A DNA stretch of 42,911 nucleotides, from positions 10,398 to 53,308 of the forward strand of contig WVZO01000241.1 in assembly GCA_011772425.1 (NCBI GenBank), read 5' to 3'. The stretch is from Candidatus Aminicenantota bacterium. GTDB taxonomy: Bacteria > Acidobacteriota > Aminicenantia > UBA2199. Of the stretch, positions 1 to 8,294 are shown piece after piece. The notes beneath the pieces were generated by a model. The model did no database searches, had not been told where the DNA came from, and saw only the letters and a program-made list of their open reading frames with translations. Made by a program: the position numbers and the translations under genes. Within the stretch, counting starts at the first letter, position 1. Each line of letters begins with the position of its first letter.

Positions 1-122
1 TTGATCATTTGATCGTTAGGTAAGGAGCATTCTTCAAGGGGGAGAAGGAGAAAGAAAATTTTTGATCTTTAACTACTCCCCACCCCCCCAAAACTAAATT
101 ACCTTTTTCTTTTGCTTCTTAC

Positions 123-256
123 CCGGACCTGTCCAGGGCAATCTTTAGCTTTTATCTAATGGCCATCACCGGCACCCGGTGTAAAATAAAAAGCGACCAC
201 CGGGAGCCGGTCATGGCCATATCTTAATCTTATTTCTCTGCCCTGGCCAGGACCGG
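123..256. repeat. 134-bp imperfect palindrome (MITE-like hairpin)
   Basis: Two pairs of arms share one exact centre (189.5). The inner arms 159-181 and 198-220 are complementary at 21 of 23 positions and start and end in ATGGCCAT. The outer arms 123-140 and 239-256 are complementary at 16 of 18. An 18-nt unpaired segment lies between them on each side and the apical loop is 16 nt. No ORF is inside. The rest of 1-557 shows no gene. It may be a non-autonomous palindromic element or a large hairpin. Confidence 0.8.
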
Positions 257-557
257 CTTAAGCTTAAACTTAGACTAAAGAAAACAGCGGCGGCTAAAGG
301 AAAAAAGGAAGAGAGGGGAAAGCGGTGCCCTTTAAGCAGAGAGACGGAAATGATTAGCGCTGTGCCCGAAGAACGATGTATAAGGTTCTATTATCGCTCA
401 TTTCAGAACCGCCCACAATTTATACATAAGTTTATTCCTTTGCCCTATGACATTTTGTTTTCTGTTATGTGAAGTAATTTGTTGATATCGTTAATACATG
501 GTCTCTTTGTGACTTTGTGAACATCAAGAACAGTGCCCTATGATTATCAGGCAAAAA

Positions 558-1994
558 TTATGTGGATACTGTAACAGTTGCAGGAATCTTAAAAGTAGCT
601 TTCGCCTCAAAATAAGTAAACCAATGAACTCTCCACGTCCCCTTTCTTCTTCCGAATCCCAAAAATCCCTTTCTAGGTCTGACATTACAAGATAATTTAT
701 CCATAAACCTACCTGTAGACGTAGACATCTTTATAGACAAGGCTTCGTACGCCTTCAATTGCGAATCTTCTTGCAAGTCGAATGTACCCGTTTGACCAAT
801 TTTACTAATTTCAACCTCACTGATGTCAAAAGCATTAGGAGGGATTAACGAATAACAATTTTTGACTGCAATAGTAGAAGTTTCGCCCTTTTTCAAGATG
901 GTCTTTAACTGTACATCATCACTTGTTACTATCGAAAAATCTATATCTTTAGGCATTATCTCTCTGGCAACCGCATTCGCCTCCTCAAGTGTTTTCCCTT
1001 GAAATGTTACTAATATTATTGGGATTGGGATCAGTTTGTATTTCTGCACTTCTTTACAATGCCAACATTTCCACCATCGAATTTGACCTGCTGATAGAAG
1101 ATGTTTGATACATTTTACTTCCTCCAAAAATTTTTCCCTTTCATTCCAAGGCACATGACCTTCATCTGAAACCAAATCAGGGGAATTGCGATTATCACTC
1201 AGCGCAGCATTCCTAATCCAGTTTGCTTTTGCTTCTTCACCTCCCCAAACAAACCCGAAGTCAGCAATAGTACCAAAACTGGTAACACAGTGAGCATGGA
1301 TTGGCAGCTCATAATTACGTCCACATTTGGTACATTGTATGCGAATTACATCATCATCATTCAGTTTCCCATCATTTAACGCTTTCAGAAGCCCCTCCAC
1401 TGCCTTTGGATCGCCTATTTTTCCAAGCGCCTCTGCGGCTTTTCTCTTACATTCATTAGAAGACGACTTGTCATACAACACTTTTAGAAGCCCCTCCACT
1501 GCCTTTGAATCGCCTATTTCGCCAAGCACCTCTACGGCTTTTTCCTTACATTCATTAGGAGACGACTTGTCATACAACACTTTTAGAAGTTCCTTCACTG
1601 CCCTTGGGTCACTTAGTTTACGTAGTGCCTCCATAGCGTATCGATGTTTACGTAATGCCTCCATATCGTAGCGATTACCCTTTAAAGAGTCATGAACAAA
1701 ACCCGCCAGAACAAATGGAAGGCCCATTTTACGGAGCAATTTTAAAGCAGCACTCCTCTCATTTGCTTCATCACTAAACGCTTGAAGATAAAGCCTGACG
1801 ATATCTGGGGCACATATTTTAGCGAGTGCCTTTTCGGCAGCCCTCCGAACATCCTTATCAATATCATTCAAAGCTTTAAAAAGACACTCCACTGCCTTTG
1901 GGTCGCTTATTTTGCCAAGCCTAATTGCAGCAAGTTCTCTAATTTCGGCATCATTAACGTTTAGCAGTTGATCTATGAGAATTTTAAAGTCCAT
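558..1994 (-). CDS. HEAT-repeat protein with C-terminal zinc-ribbon-like region
   Basis: The first ~235 residues are HEAT/PBS-lyase-type repeats with the recurring pattern IGDSKAVEGLLKAL; three to four copies are clear and are separated by charged helices. These repeats normally form protein-binding superhelices. After the repeats come two CxxC pairs (CTKCGR and CWHCKE) about 90 residues apart, which could bind one zinc ion, then an unrecognised ~150-residue beta-rich tail. The reading frame stays open to a TTG at 2120, and another ATG lies at 2003. I chose the ATG at 1994 because the upstream residues look non-homologous; none of the candidates has a convincing Shine-Dalgarno site. There is no signal peptide from the chosen start, so it is probably cytoplasmic. 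Partner unknown. Confidence 0.75.
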   Translation of the reverse strand: MDFKILIDQLLNVNDAEIRELAAIRLGKISDPKAVECLFKALNDIDKDVRRAAEKALAKICAPDIVRLYLQAFSDEANERSAALKLLRKMGLPFVLAGFVHDSLKGNRYDMEALRKHRYAMEALRKLSDPRAVKELLKVLYDKSSPNECKEKAVEVLGEIGDSKAVEGLLKVLYDKSSSNECKRKAAEALGKIGDPKAVEGLLKALNDGKLNDDDVIRIQCTKCGRNYELPIHAHCVTSFGTIADFGFVWGGEEAKANWIRNAALSDNRNSPDLVSDEGHVPWNEREKFLEEVKCIKHLLSAGQIRWWKCWHCKEVQKYKLIPIPIILVTFQGKTLEEANAVAREIMPKDIDFSIVTSDDVQLKTILKKGETSTIAVKNCYSLIPPNAFDISEVEISKIGQTGTFDLQEDSQLKAYEALSIKMSTSTGRFMDKLSCNVRPRKGFLGFGRRKGTWRVHWFTYFEAKATFKIPATVTVST

Positions 1995-2255
1995 AAAAAT
2001 CATTATATAGCAAGCATTATAAAAAATCAAGGTTCCTATTGTCCTATCGTAAACCAATGTCCTTTTTGTATGAATACAGCATAACTTGTAATTATCGCTT
2101 TTACTTCGGATAATTTTCAATTAAGGAAAAGTTGAAAATCAAAGAAATCCTTCAAAAAGCCTTTGGAATCTTTTTTGTAATTTGAGATTTGGTTCCTAGA
2201 ATTCCCCCCCCAGGGTAAAAGGCGTTTTAAAATCGTCCGAAGGACACCTCTATTG

Positions 2256-2355
2256 AACTCTCCTACCGCACGGGCACTCTGAAAAAAACTTCTGCCCTCC
2301 GTGCGGATCTACTACCTCCCTATTTTTATCTACAGGATGGACATAAAAACTAAAA
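2256..2355. repeat. Dispersed ~100-bp repeat with CCGCACGG stem, copy 1
   Basis: This ~100-bp segment is about 90% identical to 16891-16990. It contains an imperfect inverted repeat: CCGCACGGGCA (2266-2276) against TGCCCTCCGTGCGG (2293-2306), with an A-rich loop. Both copies lie outside genes. It is probably a small non-coding mobile repeat. Confidence 0.8.
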
Positions 2356-2359
2356 AAAC

Positions 2360-2385
2360 CGTCACCGCCGGTGATTACCGGACCC
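2360..2385 (+). repeat. 26-bp terminal inverted repeat, left end of the IS21-like element
   Basis: This 26-bp sequence recurs exactly, in inverse orientation, at 8104-8129. It starts CGTCACCGCC and ends TTACCGGACCC, and contains a small CCGGT-GATT-ACCGG hairpin. The flanking bases do not match between the two sites. Inward similarity continues weakly for ~15 nt. No target-site duplication is obvious. Confidence 0.75.
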
Positions 2386-2529
2386 GTACTACCGTTTTTT
2401 AACTGAATCCGCTTTTTTCATTGCGTGTTGATTTCTCATTTCCCCAAAGTTCATTTTTAAAGCGAATTTTTTTATCCTCTGTCTACTTGATTTTACCTTA
2501 AAATTCCTGTTCAATTCTTATTTAAGAAA

Positions 2530-2559
2530 GAAAGCCCGAAGTGGAAACTTCGGGCTTTC
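2530..2559. terminator. Strong 13-bp hairpin, terminator-like on the minus strand
   Basis: Stem GAAAGCCCGAAGT (2530-2542), loop GGAA, stem 2547-2559 is perfectly paired. On the minus strand it is followed by TTTCTT, so it could stop leftward transcripts. On the plus strand it sits in the leader of the element's first gene and could insulate it from outside transcription. Confidence 0.6.
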
Positions 2560-2598
2560 AAAAGAAAAGAGTTTCGCAGATAGCCGGAAACTCCTAAA

Positions 2599-3231
2599 TT
2601 GAATGAACACTTTTTATACTATTTTCCGGCTAATTGCAAGGCCGGAGGTAGAAAAATTTCAAAATTCACTTCCATTTCTCGACAGTCGCTAAAATTGCGA
2701 ATACTTGCCTATCGACTGGGCCAAAGCCGGTCGGTCCCCTCCGCTTGTAAGTGTAAGCGATGCAAGGAAGGGCTAGTCAAAATTGTGCGTTGTAAGTGGT
2801 GCAAGAGGTTCTTTTTCATTTGCCGCTCATGCTATAAGAATCATGCTTATTGTAGTCAGCAATGCCAGTCGGCAGGATACCGTCGCAATATCGATAAAGC
2901 CCAAAAGAAATACCGAAAATCGGATGAAGGCAAAAAGTGGCATCGAGAATGGGTGAAGCAAAGAAGACTCAATAAGGCTCTTGGAAAAAATAAAAAAAGT
3001 GTTGACTATAAAACTACAAGACAGGAGGGGAAAAGGTGTAAAATGTCTTTTTCGTCTTCTTCAATTCCAGCAACTGGTATGAATGGTGATACAATTTCGG
3101 ATGAGCCGTTGTTGGGTAAGACGGGCCGATGTCATATTTGCGGTTGTCTCGGCGAAATCGTGGAAGAATTCCCCCGCCGGGACTATTACCAACGCCGTAG
3201 TGGGCAGCGGCAAATTCCGTTGAGACGTTGA
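2599..3231 (+). CDS. Cys-rich zinc-binding protein of the IS21-like element
   Basis: The 210-residue frame holds a cysteine cluster at about residues 50-88: CKCKRC, CKWC, CRSC, then CSQQC. A very basic helix follows with the pattern KYRKSDEGKKWHREWVKQRR, and a second CHICGC motif lies near residue 178. From memory, proteins with this layout (Cys cluster, K/R-rich helix, CHxCG) recur beside IS21-type transposases in Planctomycetes and Myxococcota; this was not searched. It probably binds nucleic acid. The frame opens with TTG at 2599 and has no ATG before the Cys cluster and no clear ribosome site, so the true start is uncertain and may be internal. The stop codon lies in a short 8-bp tandem repeat. 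Confidence 0.6.
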   Translation: MNEHFLYYFPANCKAGGRKISKFTSISRQSLKLRILAYRLGQSRSVPSACKCKRCKEGLVKIVRCKWCKRFFFICRSCYKNHAYCSQQCQSAGYRRNIDKAQKKYRKSDEGKKWHREWVKQRRLNKALGKNKKSVDYKTTRQEGKRCKMSFSSSSIPATGMNGDTISDEPLLGKTGRCHICGCLGEIVEEFPRRDYYQRRSGQRQIPLRR

Positions 3232-3282
3232 GACGTTGATATTGCACGTATAGGTATATAAGTATATAGGTATAAGGTATAT
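3218..3282 (+). repeat. Short tandem repeats at a gene junction
   Basis: From 3218 an 8-bp unit ACGTTGAG is repeated about three times. From 3248 a degenerate GTATATAG-like unit is repeated about four times and runs into the start codon of the ParB-like gene. The first repeat contains the stop codon of the upstream gene. Confidence 0.7.
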
Positions 3283-4306
3283 GATGAAGATGTTAGCCAC
3301 AGATAATAACAGTCCTGTTATTCAACTGCCGCTTTCAAAGCTTGATCTCCGTCTCAAGCGTCTGCGAAGTGCTTCGAAACCGGGTATTGAAGAGATGAAG
3401 TTGTCGTTTGAAAACTATGGCCAGATAACACCTGTAATTGTGGTTGCCGAAGGCCCTGTCTATATTTTGGTAGATGGGTTCAAGAGATATATGGCGGCAG
3501 AGCTTTTAAAAATGAACGGCCTAAGCACAATGGTTTTGGATTGCGATAGAGCTATTGGCAAAGCGCATATGTATTTACTCAACAAGTCCAGCGATTTTAA
3601 TTTTATCGAAGAGTGTTTGTTGGTTCTTGAATTGGTGGAAAAAGAAGGCTTCAATCAGGTGGAAGTGGCCAGCATACTGGGAAAGCATAAGAGCTGGGTA
3701 AACCGTCGTCTACAAATTATTCGCAGTCTCAGTGAACAGGTAATTGAGGATATCAAGTTGGGTCTTCTGCCAGGTGGGTCCGCTGCATCACTGGCGCGGT
3801 TGCCCTGTGAAACTCAGGCAGATTTTGATAGACTCATTCAGAGTTACAATTTGAAGCCACAAGAATGTAACCGGCTAATTGACCTATGGTGCAAGGCAGA
3901 TGATGTGAACACCAAAGAATTCCTTATGAAATTGCCCAAAAAAGCATTGGAAATTTACAGGGTTGCCGGTAAGGGTGGAGTTGATGTAGATTCGGATTCG
4001 CAGTATGAAAAACTCCCCCGTCGTACCAGAATATGGTTTACACTGCTGGAATCATTGGGACGTGTCGCCCGGAGCCTTGGAAAACACTCTCAAAAGTGGC
4101 TAAATGTATCGGATGAAAAGATACACGGAGATTTCTGTAAAAAGTTGGAGGAAGTGGAAGATGATTGCCAGCAGGCCTTTAGTGAGGCCAGAAAGGCGTT
4201 ATCCGGTTCTGGGTCACCGATAAGTGCAAATGTAAAAGTAAATGAAAATGTAAATGTAAGTGTAAGTGAGAAAAAAATAGGAATGGACGAATCGGCAATA
4301 ATTTAG
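3281..4306 (+). CDS. ParB/RepB/Spo0J-like DNA-binding protein
   Basis: Residues ~15-105 match the ParB N-terminal (ParB/Srx) fold: IEEMKLSFENYGQITPVIV, then LVDGFKRYMAAELL in the place of the usual G-E-R-R motif. Residues ~125-165 form the ParB/KorB helix-turn-helix (NQVEVASILGKHKSWVNRRL). The C-terminal half is unrecognised and ends in a low-complexity stretch coded by an AATGTA-like microsatellite (about 4225-4268). ParB proteins load on centromere-like sites for partition; in a transposon this one may instead bind the element ends. Its stop codon TAG overlaps the Shine-Dalgarno site of the next gene, so translation is likely coupled. The GERR-to-DGFKR change makes canonical CTP hydrolysis doubtful. 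Confidence 0.8.
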   Translation: MMKMLATDNNSPVIQLPLSKLDLRLKRLRSASKPGIEEMKLSFENYGQITPVIVVAEGPVYILVDGFKRYMAAELLKMNGLSTMVLDCDRAIGKAHMYLLNKSSDFNFIEECLLVLELVEKEGFNQVEVASILGKHKSWVNRRLQIIRSLSEQVIEDIKLGLLPGGSAASLARLPCETQADFDRLIQSYNLKPQECNRLIDLWCKADDVNTKEFLMKLPKKALEIYRVAGKGGVDVDSDSQYEKLPRRTRIWFTLLESLGRVARSLGKHSQKWLNVSDEKIHGDFCKKLEEVEDDCQQAFSEARKALSGSGSPISANVKVNENVNVSVSEKKIGMDESAII

Positions 4307-4316
4307 GAGGTGATCA

Positions 4317-4652
4317 ATGAGTCTTTTGGATGAGAAGACCTTAGAAAAAATTCGCGATGTATACAAGCAAACCGGTTCGATACGTAGGACGGCCAAAGAA
4401 GTAGGCGTAAGCCGCAATGCGGTCAGAAGAGAAGTAAGAGGCAGCAAAAAAGGTCGTGGTCAAGTGGTGTCCAGGTGTGGCAGAGCCAGTAAGTTGGACC
4501 CTTATAAAGCCAAAATTCGCTACCTGGTGGAGGAGAAAAAACTCAATGGTGTACGTATATTCGAAGAGATCAAGGCGCTAGGCTACCAGGGTGGTTCTAC
4601 CATATTAAACGATTATATCAGCACCATCCGTCCACCGAAAAAAGAGGCTTAA
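4317..4652 (+). CDS. IS21-type transposase N-terminal HTH subunit (split IstA)
   Basis: The 111-residue protein has two helix-turn-helix units, as in the N-terminus of IS21 IstA: residues ~8-42 (IRRTAKEVGVSRNAVRREVR) and ~58-105 (LNGVRIFEEIKALGYQGG). IstA is normally one ~500-residue protein, and here the DNA-binding part and the DDE part add up to 507 residues in two reading frames. Translation is preceded by an almost perfect Shine-Dalgarno site (AGGAGGTGATC, 4305-4315). The stop is two bases before the next ATG. This may be a stable split into separate subunits, or a frameshifted IstA. Confidence 0.85.
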   Translation: MSLLDEKTLEKIRDVYKQTGSIRRTAKEVGVSRNAVRREVRGSKKGRGQVVSRCGRASKLDPYKAKIRYLVEEKKLNGVRIFEEIKALGYQGGSTILNDYISTIRPPKKEA

Positions 4653-4654
4653 CC

Positions 4655-5845
4655 ATGCCTATCCTGCACCAACCGGGTCATGAGGGTCAAATGGATTGGA
4701 GCGTTCATCGTGTGATGATAGGGGAAAGATGTCAGGCAGTTCACACCGGTTCTATCGTGCTTTGCTTTAGTCGCTGGCTCTATATGCATTTTTATGTGGA
4801 TGAGACCATAGAAAGCGTGATAGACCTTCATAAACGGGCTTTTAATGAGCTGGGAGCCGTACCTGAGACAATGACCTATGACAACATGACCACGGTGGGG
4901 TTTCATAACAAAAAGGGAGAAGTATGGCTTAATCCTCAATTCGAAGCCTTTGCCCGGGATTATGGTTTCGAGATCATTATCTTACGGCCCGGGTCCAAAG
5001 ACCGGCATGGCATGGTGGAACGTCCCTTTCATTATATCGAGAACAACTTCTTGGCAGGTAGGGAATTCGAGAATCTGAACGATCTCAATAGTCGTGGAGA
5101 TAGGTGGAGGCTGGATGTGGCCAACCTCCGTATTCACGGAACCCTACGAGAACGCCCGCTGGATAGACTAAAAAGAGAACAATCTTTCCTCAAAGCGCTG
5201 CCTCACTTTTTGAAGAATAATTATTACAGGGAAGTTAGACGAGTGGTTTCTCGTGAATTTTGCATTTCTTTGGATACGAACCATTACAGTGTAAGTCCAG
5301 GGCTATTTGGCAAAGAGGTATTGGTGCGTCTGTATGATGACCACCTGGAGATATGGATAGATGGCCGATTAGATTGCCGTCATACCTATTGTAAGGGAAA
5401 ATATCAAAGGCAGGTACTGGCTGAACATGAAAAAACATACCGTGAAATGACCCATCAAAAATCCCTTCTTGAAACGGCATTCTTACGATTAGGCCAGATA
5501 GCTCACAGCTATTACGAAGGTTTGAAGAAAGAGAAAAGAGGGGCAGCAGGCTATCATCTGCAGCGAATACTCAGACTGGTTGATCGTTATGGAGGGGATG
5601 TGGTAAGCGGTGCTCTTGCCACAGCCCGGCAATATGGTGCCTATAGTGCTGATGCGGTATTAAGAATTATCCACGGCAAACGGTTGAAACAAAAAGGCAA
5701 GTATCTGGCAATACCAATGCTCTCTGATAAGAATATACCGGAATCGGTAAGAGCATGGCTCAAAGCCTGTGCTGTGGAAAAGCACGAACTTGAGGAGTTT
5801 GACCGGATGCTGTCGGAAATAACCACTGAGGAAAAGGAAAAGTGA
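4655..5845 (+). CDS. IS21-type DDE transposase catalytic subunit (split IstA)
   Basis: The protein begins where the integrase core of IstA begins (QPGHEGQMDWS). The catalytic triad is visible as D14 (QMDWS), D76 (TYDNM) and E122 (GMVERP). The usual IS21 signature NPQFEAFARDYGF precedes the Glu, and WRLDVANLRIHGTLRERP and the C-terminal beta-barrel region follow. It has its own ribosome site, GAGG (4644-4647), seven bases before ATG 4655 and inside the end of the HTH gene, so independent translation is plausible. The A6 run at 4638-4643 could also allow -1 slippage to fuse the two. Its stop codon TGA is the first part of a 7-bp tandem repeat. Confidence 0.9.
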   Translation: MPILHQPGHEGQMDWSVHRVMIGERCQAVHTGSIVLCFSRWLYMHFYVDETIESVIDLHKRAFNELGAVPETMTYDNMTTVGFHNKKGEVWLNPQFEAFARDYGFEIIILRPGSKDRHGMVERPFHYIENNFLAGREFENLNDLNSRGDRWRLDVANLRIHGTLRERPLDRLKREQSFLKALPHFLKNNYYREVRRVVSREFCISLDTNHYSVSPGLFGKEVLVRLYDDHLEIWIDGRLDCRHTYCKGKYQRQVLAEHEKTYREMTHQKSLLETAFLRLGQIAHSYYEGLKKEKRGAAGYHLQRILRLVDRYGGDVVSGALATARQYGAYSADAVLRIIHGKRLKQKGKYLAIPMLSDKNIPESVRAWLKACAVEKHELEEFDRMLSEITTEEKEK

Positions 5846-5904
5846 ATAGTGAATAGTGAATAGTGAATAGTGAATAGTGAATAGTGAATAGTGAATAGTG
5901 AATG
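5842..5904 (+). repeat. (GTGAATA)8 tandem repeat between transposase and IstB genes
   Basis: Eight perfect 7-bp units GTGAATA run from 5842 to 5897, followed by one variant GTGAATG. The first unit supplies the transposase stop codon. As a 7-bp microsatellite it can change length by slippage, altering the distance to the IstB gene. Confidence 0.95.
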
Positions 5905-5963
5905 GTGGGGAAATAATTAAAAATAACCGCTAACCGTTTGGAGTGAAGGAGTGAAAAAGAATC

Positions 5964-6773
5964 ATGAGTAAGAGTAAAATAAGAGGTATAATAAAAACCG
6001 AACCGTTACAGTTAGAGCAAATAAAAGAAGATTTACGTCGTCTTAGGCTCAAAGATATCATCGATGAACTTGATGATGCGCTGTTGGCTGCCCAGGAAGG
6101 GCAACAGGGTTACCTGGGCTTTCTCCAGCGTCTGGTTTCGCACCAGGTTGAGGCAGTGCACTGCCGGTCAGTAGAAAGGCGTATCAAAAAGGCCTGCCTT
6201 TACAAAGCAATGAGCTTCGAATGCTTTGACTGGAATTTTCAGCCGGAACTGAATGTAGCGCAAGTGAAAGACCTGTCGGAGTTGAGCTTTATTGTCAAGA
6301 ATCAGCCAGTACTAATCCTGGGCAAAAGCGGCACAGGTAAAACTCATCTGGCCACAGCCCTGGGCATACGGGCCTGCCAGAAAGGCTACCGGGTTAAATT
6401 TTACTCTTTCCAACAACTTCTCGACCAGCTCTACGCCTCGTTAGCAGACGAAACTACAGAGATAGTGTTGGATAAAATGGCACGCCTTGACCTTTTAATC
6501 ATTGACGAGGTGAGGCATATTCGAATTAAACCCGAATATGCCAGCCTGTTCCTTGACCTGGTTAATCGCTGTCAGCACCGCCTTTCCATAGTCATTACTT
6601 CTAATATTAGCATTCATGATTGGGGACAAACGCTGGGCAATGCGTCAATCACCAGTGCCATCGTTGACCGGTTACTGCATAATGCATGTGTGATAAACAT
6701 CAGGCATGGACGGAGCTATCGCACCCAGGGACCCGGTGCACCGGAGTTGCTAAAGGAAGAAAGCAAAGAATAA
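5964..6773 (+). CDS. IstB-like AAA+ ATPase, transposition helper
   Basis: IstB ATPases assemble on target DNA and stimulate the IstA transposase (known family). Walker A is GKSGTGKT at residues 120-127, Walker B is LDLLIIDE ending at D181-E182, and the sensor-1 region ITSNIS follows. The N-terminal helices (LEQIKEDLRRLRLKDIIDEL) match the IstB IS21-binding domain. The usual DELGY after Walker B is changed to DEVRH. At 269 residues it has normal family length. AAGGAG at 5946-5951 precedes the ATG by 12 bases. It follows the 7-bp repeat and precedes the TOPRIM gene. Confidence 0.9.
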   Translation: MSKSKIRGIIKTEPLQLEQIKEDLRRLRLKDIIDELDDALLAAQEGQQGYLGFLQRLVSHQVEAVHCRSVERRIKKACLYKAMSFECFDWNFQPELNVAQVKDLSELSFIVKNQPVLILGKSGTGKTHLATALGIRACQKGYRVKFYSFQQLLDQLYASLADETTEIVLDKMARLDLLIIDEVRHIRIKPEYASLFLDLVNRCQHRLSIVITSNISIHDWGQTLGNASITSAIVDRLLHNACVINIRHGRSYRTQGPGAPELLKEESKE

Positions 6774-6830
6774 AGAATCAGTGTTAAATTTAAATGTTAA
6801 AGCTATAAAGGCAAGGAGGTAAAGTTTACA

Positions 6831-7757
6831 ATGAAAGGAGCAGAAGAAATCAAAAGACTGGATATGGTCAAGCTATTGAATCTGTGGTACGGTATGGATT
6901 TTGAGAAAGTGGGTAACGGTAACGGTAACGGCAACAGTTACCGCAGCCATTCGGTGTTTACAGGGGAAAGAAATCCCAGTTTCTTCGTACGTTGCGTTGC
7001 TGGGCACTGGCTATTCAAAGACTTCTCTAGCGGTTACGGGGGAAGCTTGATAGATTTTGTGCAGATAAAAGAAAATTTGGAGTCCGTATCTCAAGCCTTA
7101 CATTACATCACAGAGCAGTTAGAAGACGCAGCCCATCTGTCTAAGCCCTGGCAATGTGCCAGGGTCCGGGCAGCCACCAGATCCTATGACCTGGAGAAAA
7201 TCTACAACATAATAAAAAAGAACGACATTGTTGCCAGTACAGTTTATTTAAATCGTCGGAGAATCGGTCGGGAGCTTATCGATTACCTGGTGAAAGATAA
7301 ACTCCTACTCAATAATAGACCTGGCCAGGGGCAAGCATCCTACTGCTGCTTTGTGGTCAGAAATAGTGAAGCAAAATTATGTTGTCTTGACAACCACGAA
7401 ATCGGTGGCAGTAGGAAATTTGTATTGGGAAATAAGCATGCTTTTACGTTGGATTATAAGATGTTATGTGGAAATCAGGCCACAACCCTATTTGTGACCG
7501 AAGGAATTATCGATTATTTAAGTATCAAGGAATTGGAAGGAAAGGGCATTGCCGGCCTTGCCCTGCTGGGAAACAGCAACGATATCAAACCAACCTTACT
7601 CAGAGGGGTAAAAACTATCATTTCTGCATTGGATAACGACAGGGGAGGCAAAGAGGGGACAAAACGATTACAAAAGTTATACCCGGATAAACAAATAATC
7701 ATATATCCGCTAAAGGGCGCAAAAGATCCCAATCAACTTCTTCTAAGGAGATATTGA
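6831..7757 (+). CDS. TOPRIM (DnaG primase-like) protein
   Basis: The C-terminal ~110 residues form a TOPRIM domain: FVTEGIIDYLS with the catalytic Glu at 224, ALDNDRGG with the metal-binding pair D268/D270, and KDPNQLL at the end. The N-terminal ~100 residues resemble the CHC2 primase zinc-finger fold (ERNPSFFV, WLFKDFSSGYGGSLIDFV) but lack its Cys-His-Cys ligands. Such proteins are found on plasmids and phages, where they prime or process DNA. Residues 27-35 (NGNGNGN) are coded by a short 6-bp tandem repeat. GGAGGT sits ~10 bases before the ATG. It is the last gene of the element. Confidence 0.8.
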   Translation: MKGAEEIKRLDMVKLLNLWYGMDFEKVGNGNGNGNSYRSHSVFTGERNPSFFVRCVAGHWLFKDFSSGYGGSLIDFVQIKENLESVSQALHYITEQLEDAAHLSKPWQCARVRAATRSYDLEKIYNIIKKNDIVASTVYLNRRRIGRELIDYLVKDKLLLNNRPGQGQASYCCFVVRNSEAKLCCLDNHEIGGSRKFVLGNKHAFTLDYKMLCGNQATTLFVTEGIIDYLSIKELEGKGIAGLALLGNSNDIKPTLLRGVKTIISALDNDRGGKEGTKRLQKLYPDKQIIIYPLKGAKDPNQLLLRRY

Positions 7758-8277
7758 ATAGACATCGAAAAAAGAGTTCAATTTATCGCAATTCCAAATA
7801 ACTATCAACTGTCAGCCAGTTTGAATCTGATCAAATCTTCTACATCTATAGTTCATACTTTTCATAACAAAAATTACGATATTAACGATTAACACTGTAT
7901 TGTGTGATACTTCTACAGAATATGAAATTTTCTATATCTGTATAGCGCAGAGACAGGATTTTGTGGTTAAAAACAGCCCCCAGGTTGCAGGCTCAAAGTG
8001 AATATCCATTTGGGTTGCTAATTTCTACCTTCCATTAAAAAGGCATCATGAAATATCAGGCATTTCCAGACCTAAAAAATGGGTTCAATAAGCACCGTTA
8101 TGGGGGTCCGGTAATCACCGGCGGTGACGCACTGTAAGTGCCCCTGAACCCTGCAAAAACTTTTAATTAATTTCATTGATCTCCGAAAGTAGAAAAGGAA
8201 AGGGCAGAATAAATCTGTTTCCTGGTTCTCACAACTGGATCAATGGCAATCGGACCTCAGATCGTCGATCCGCCTGT
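7758..8277. other. Non-coding right end of element and repeat copy A
   Basis: No gene is visible. The stretch holds the right inverted repeat (8104-8129) and then repeat copy A (8151-8278). Confidence 0.6.
8104..8129 (-). repeat. 26-bp terminal inverted repeat, right end
   Basis: This is the exact reverse complement of 2360-2385 and marks the inferred right end of the IS21-related element. Confidence 0.75.
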
Positions 8278-8294
8278 TTAGATTTTTTGCTTGA
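8151..8294 (+). repeat. ~130-bp direct repeat, copy A, with a single 42-bp unit
   Basis: It starts CTGCAAAAACTTTTAATTAA and is ~88% identical to 9035-9146. It then holds one 42-bp unit (8237-8278). That unit begins like unit 1 and ends like unit 10 of the array at 9121-9540, and both copies continue with TAGATTTTTT. The end covers the antitoxin stop codon. Confidence 0.85.

Larger units (their letters stand above)
2360..8129 (+). mobile_element. IS21-related composite element carrying ParB-like and TOPRIM genes
   Basis: The block has six co-oriented genes: Cys-rich zinc protein, ParB-like protein, IS21 HTH subunit, IS21 DDE transposase, IstB-like ATPase and TOPRIM/primase-like protein. It is bounded by a 26-bp perfect inverted repeat. 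The IstA/IstB pair identifies transposition by the IS21 mechanism (known family). The ParB-like and primase-like genes are not part of the standard IS21 set. Boundaries are inferred from the repeats only; I see no target duplication, so the true ends could differ. The ~170 nt from 7930 to 8100 inside the right end hold no gene. Confidence 0.6.

Noticed and set aside
4630..4660. Canonical A-AAA-AAG programmed -1 frameshift site
   Set aside because: The heptamer sequence AAAAAAG is present but is out of phase with the upstream frame (AAA AAA GAG), so it is not the canonical arrangement. The overlapping ribosome site explains translation of the second gene at least as well. It is kept only as a possibility.
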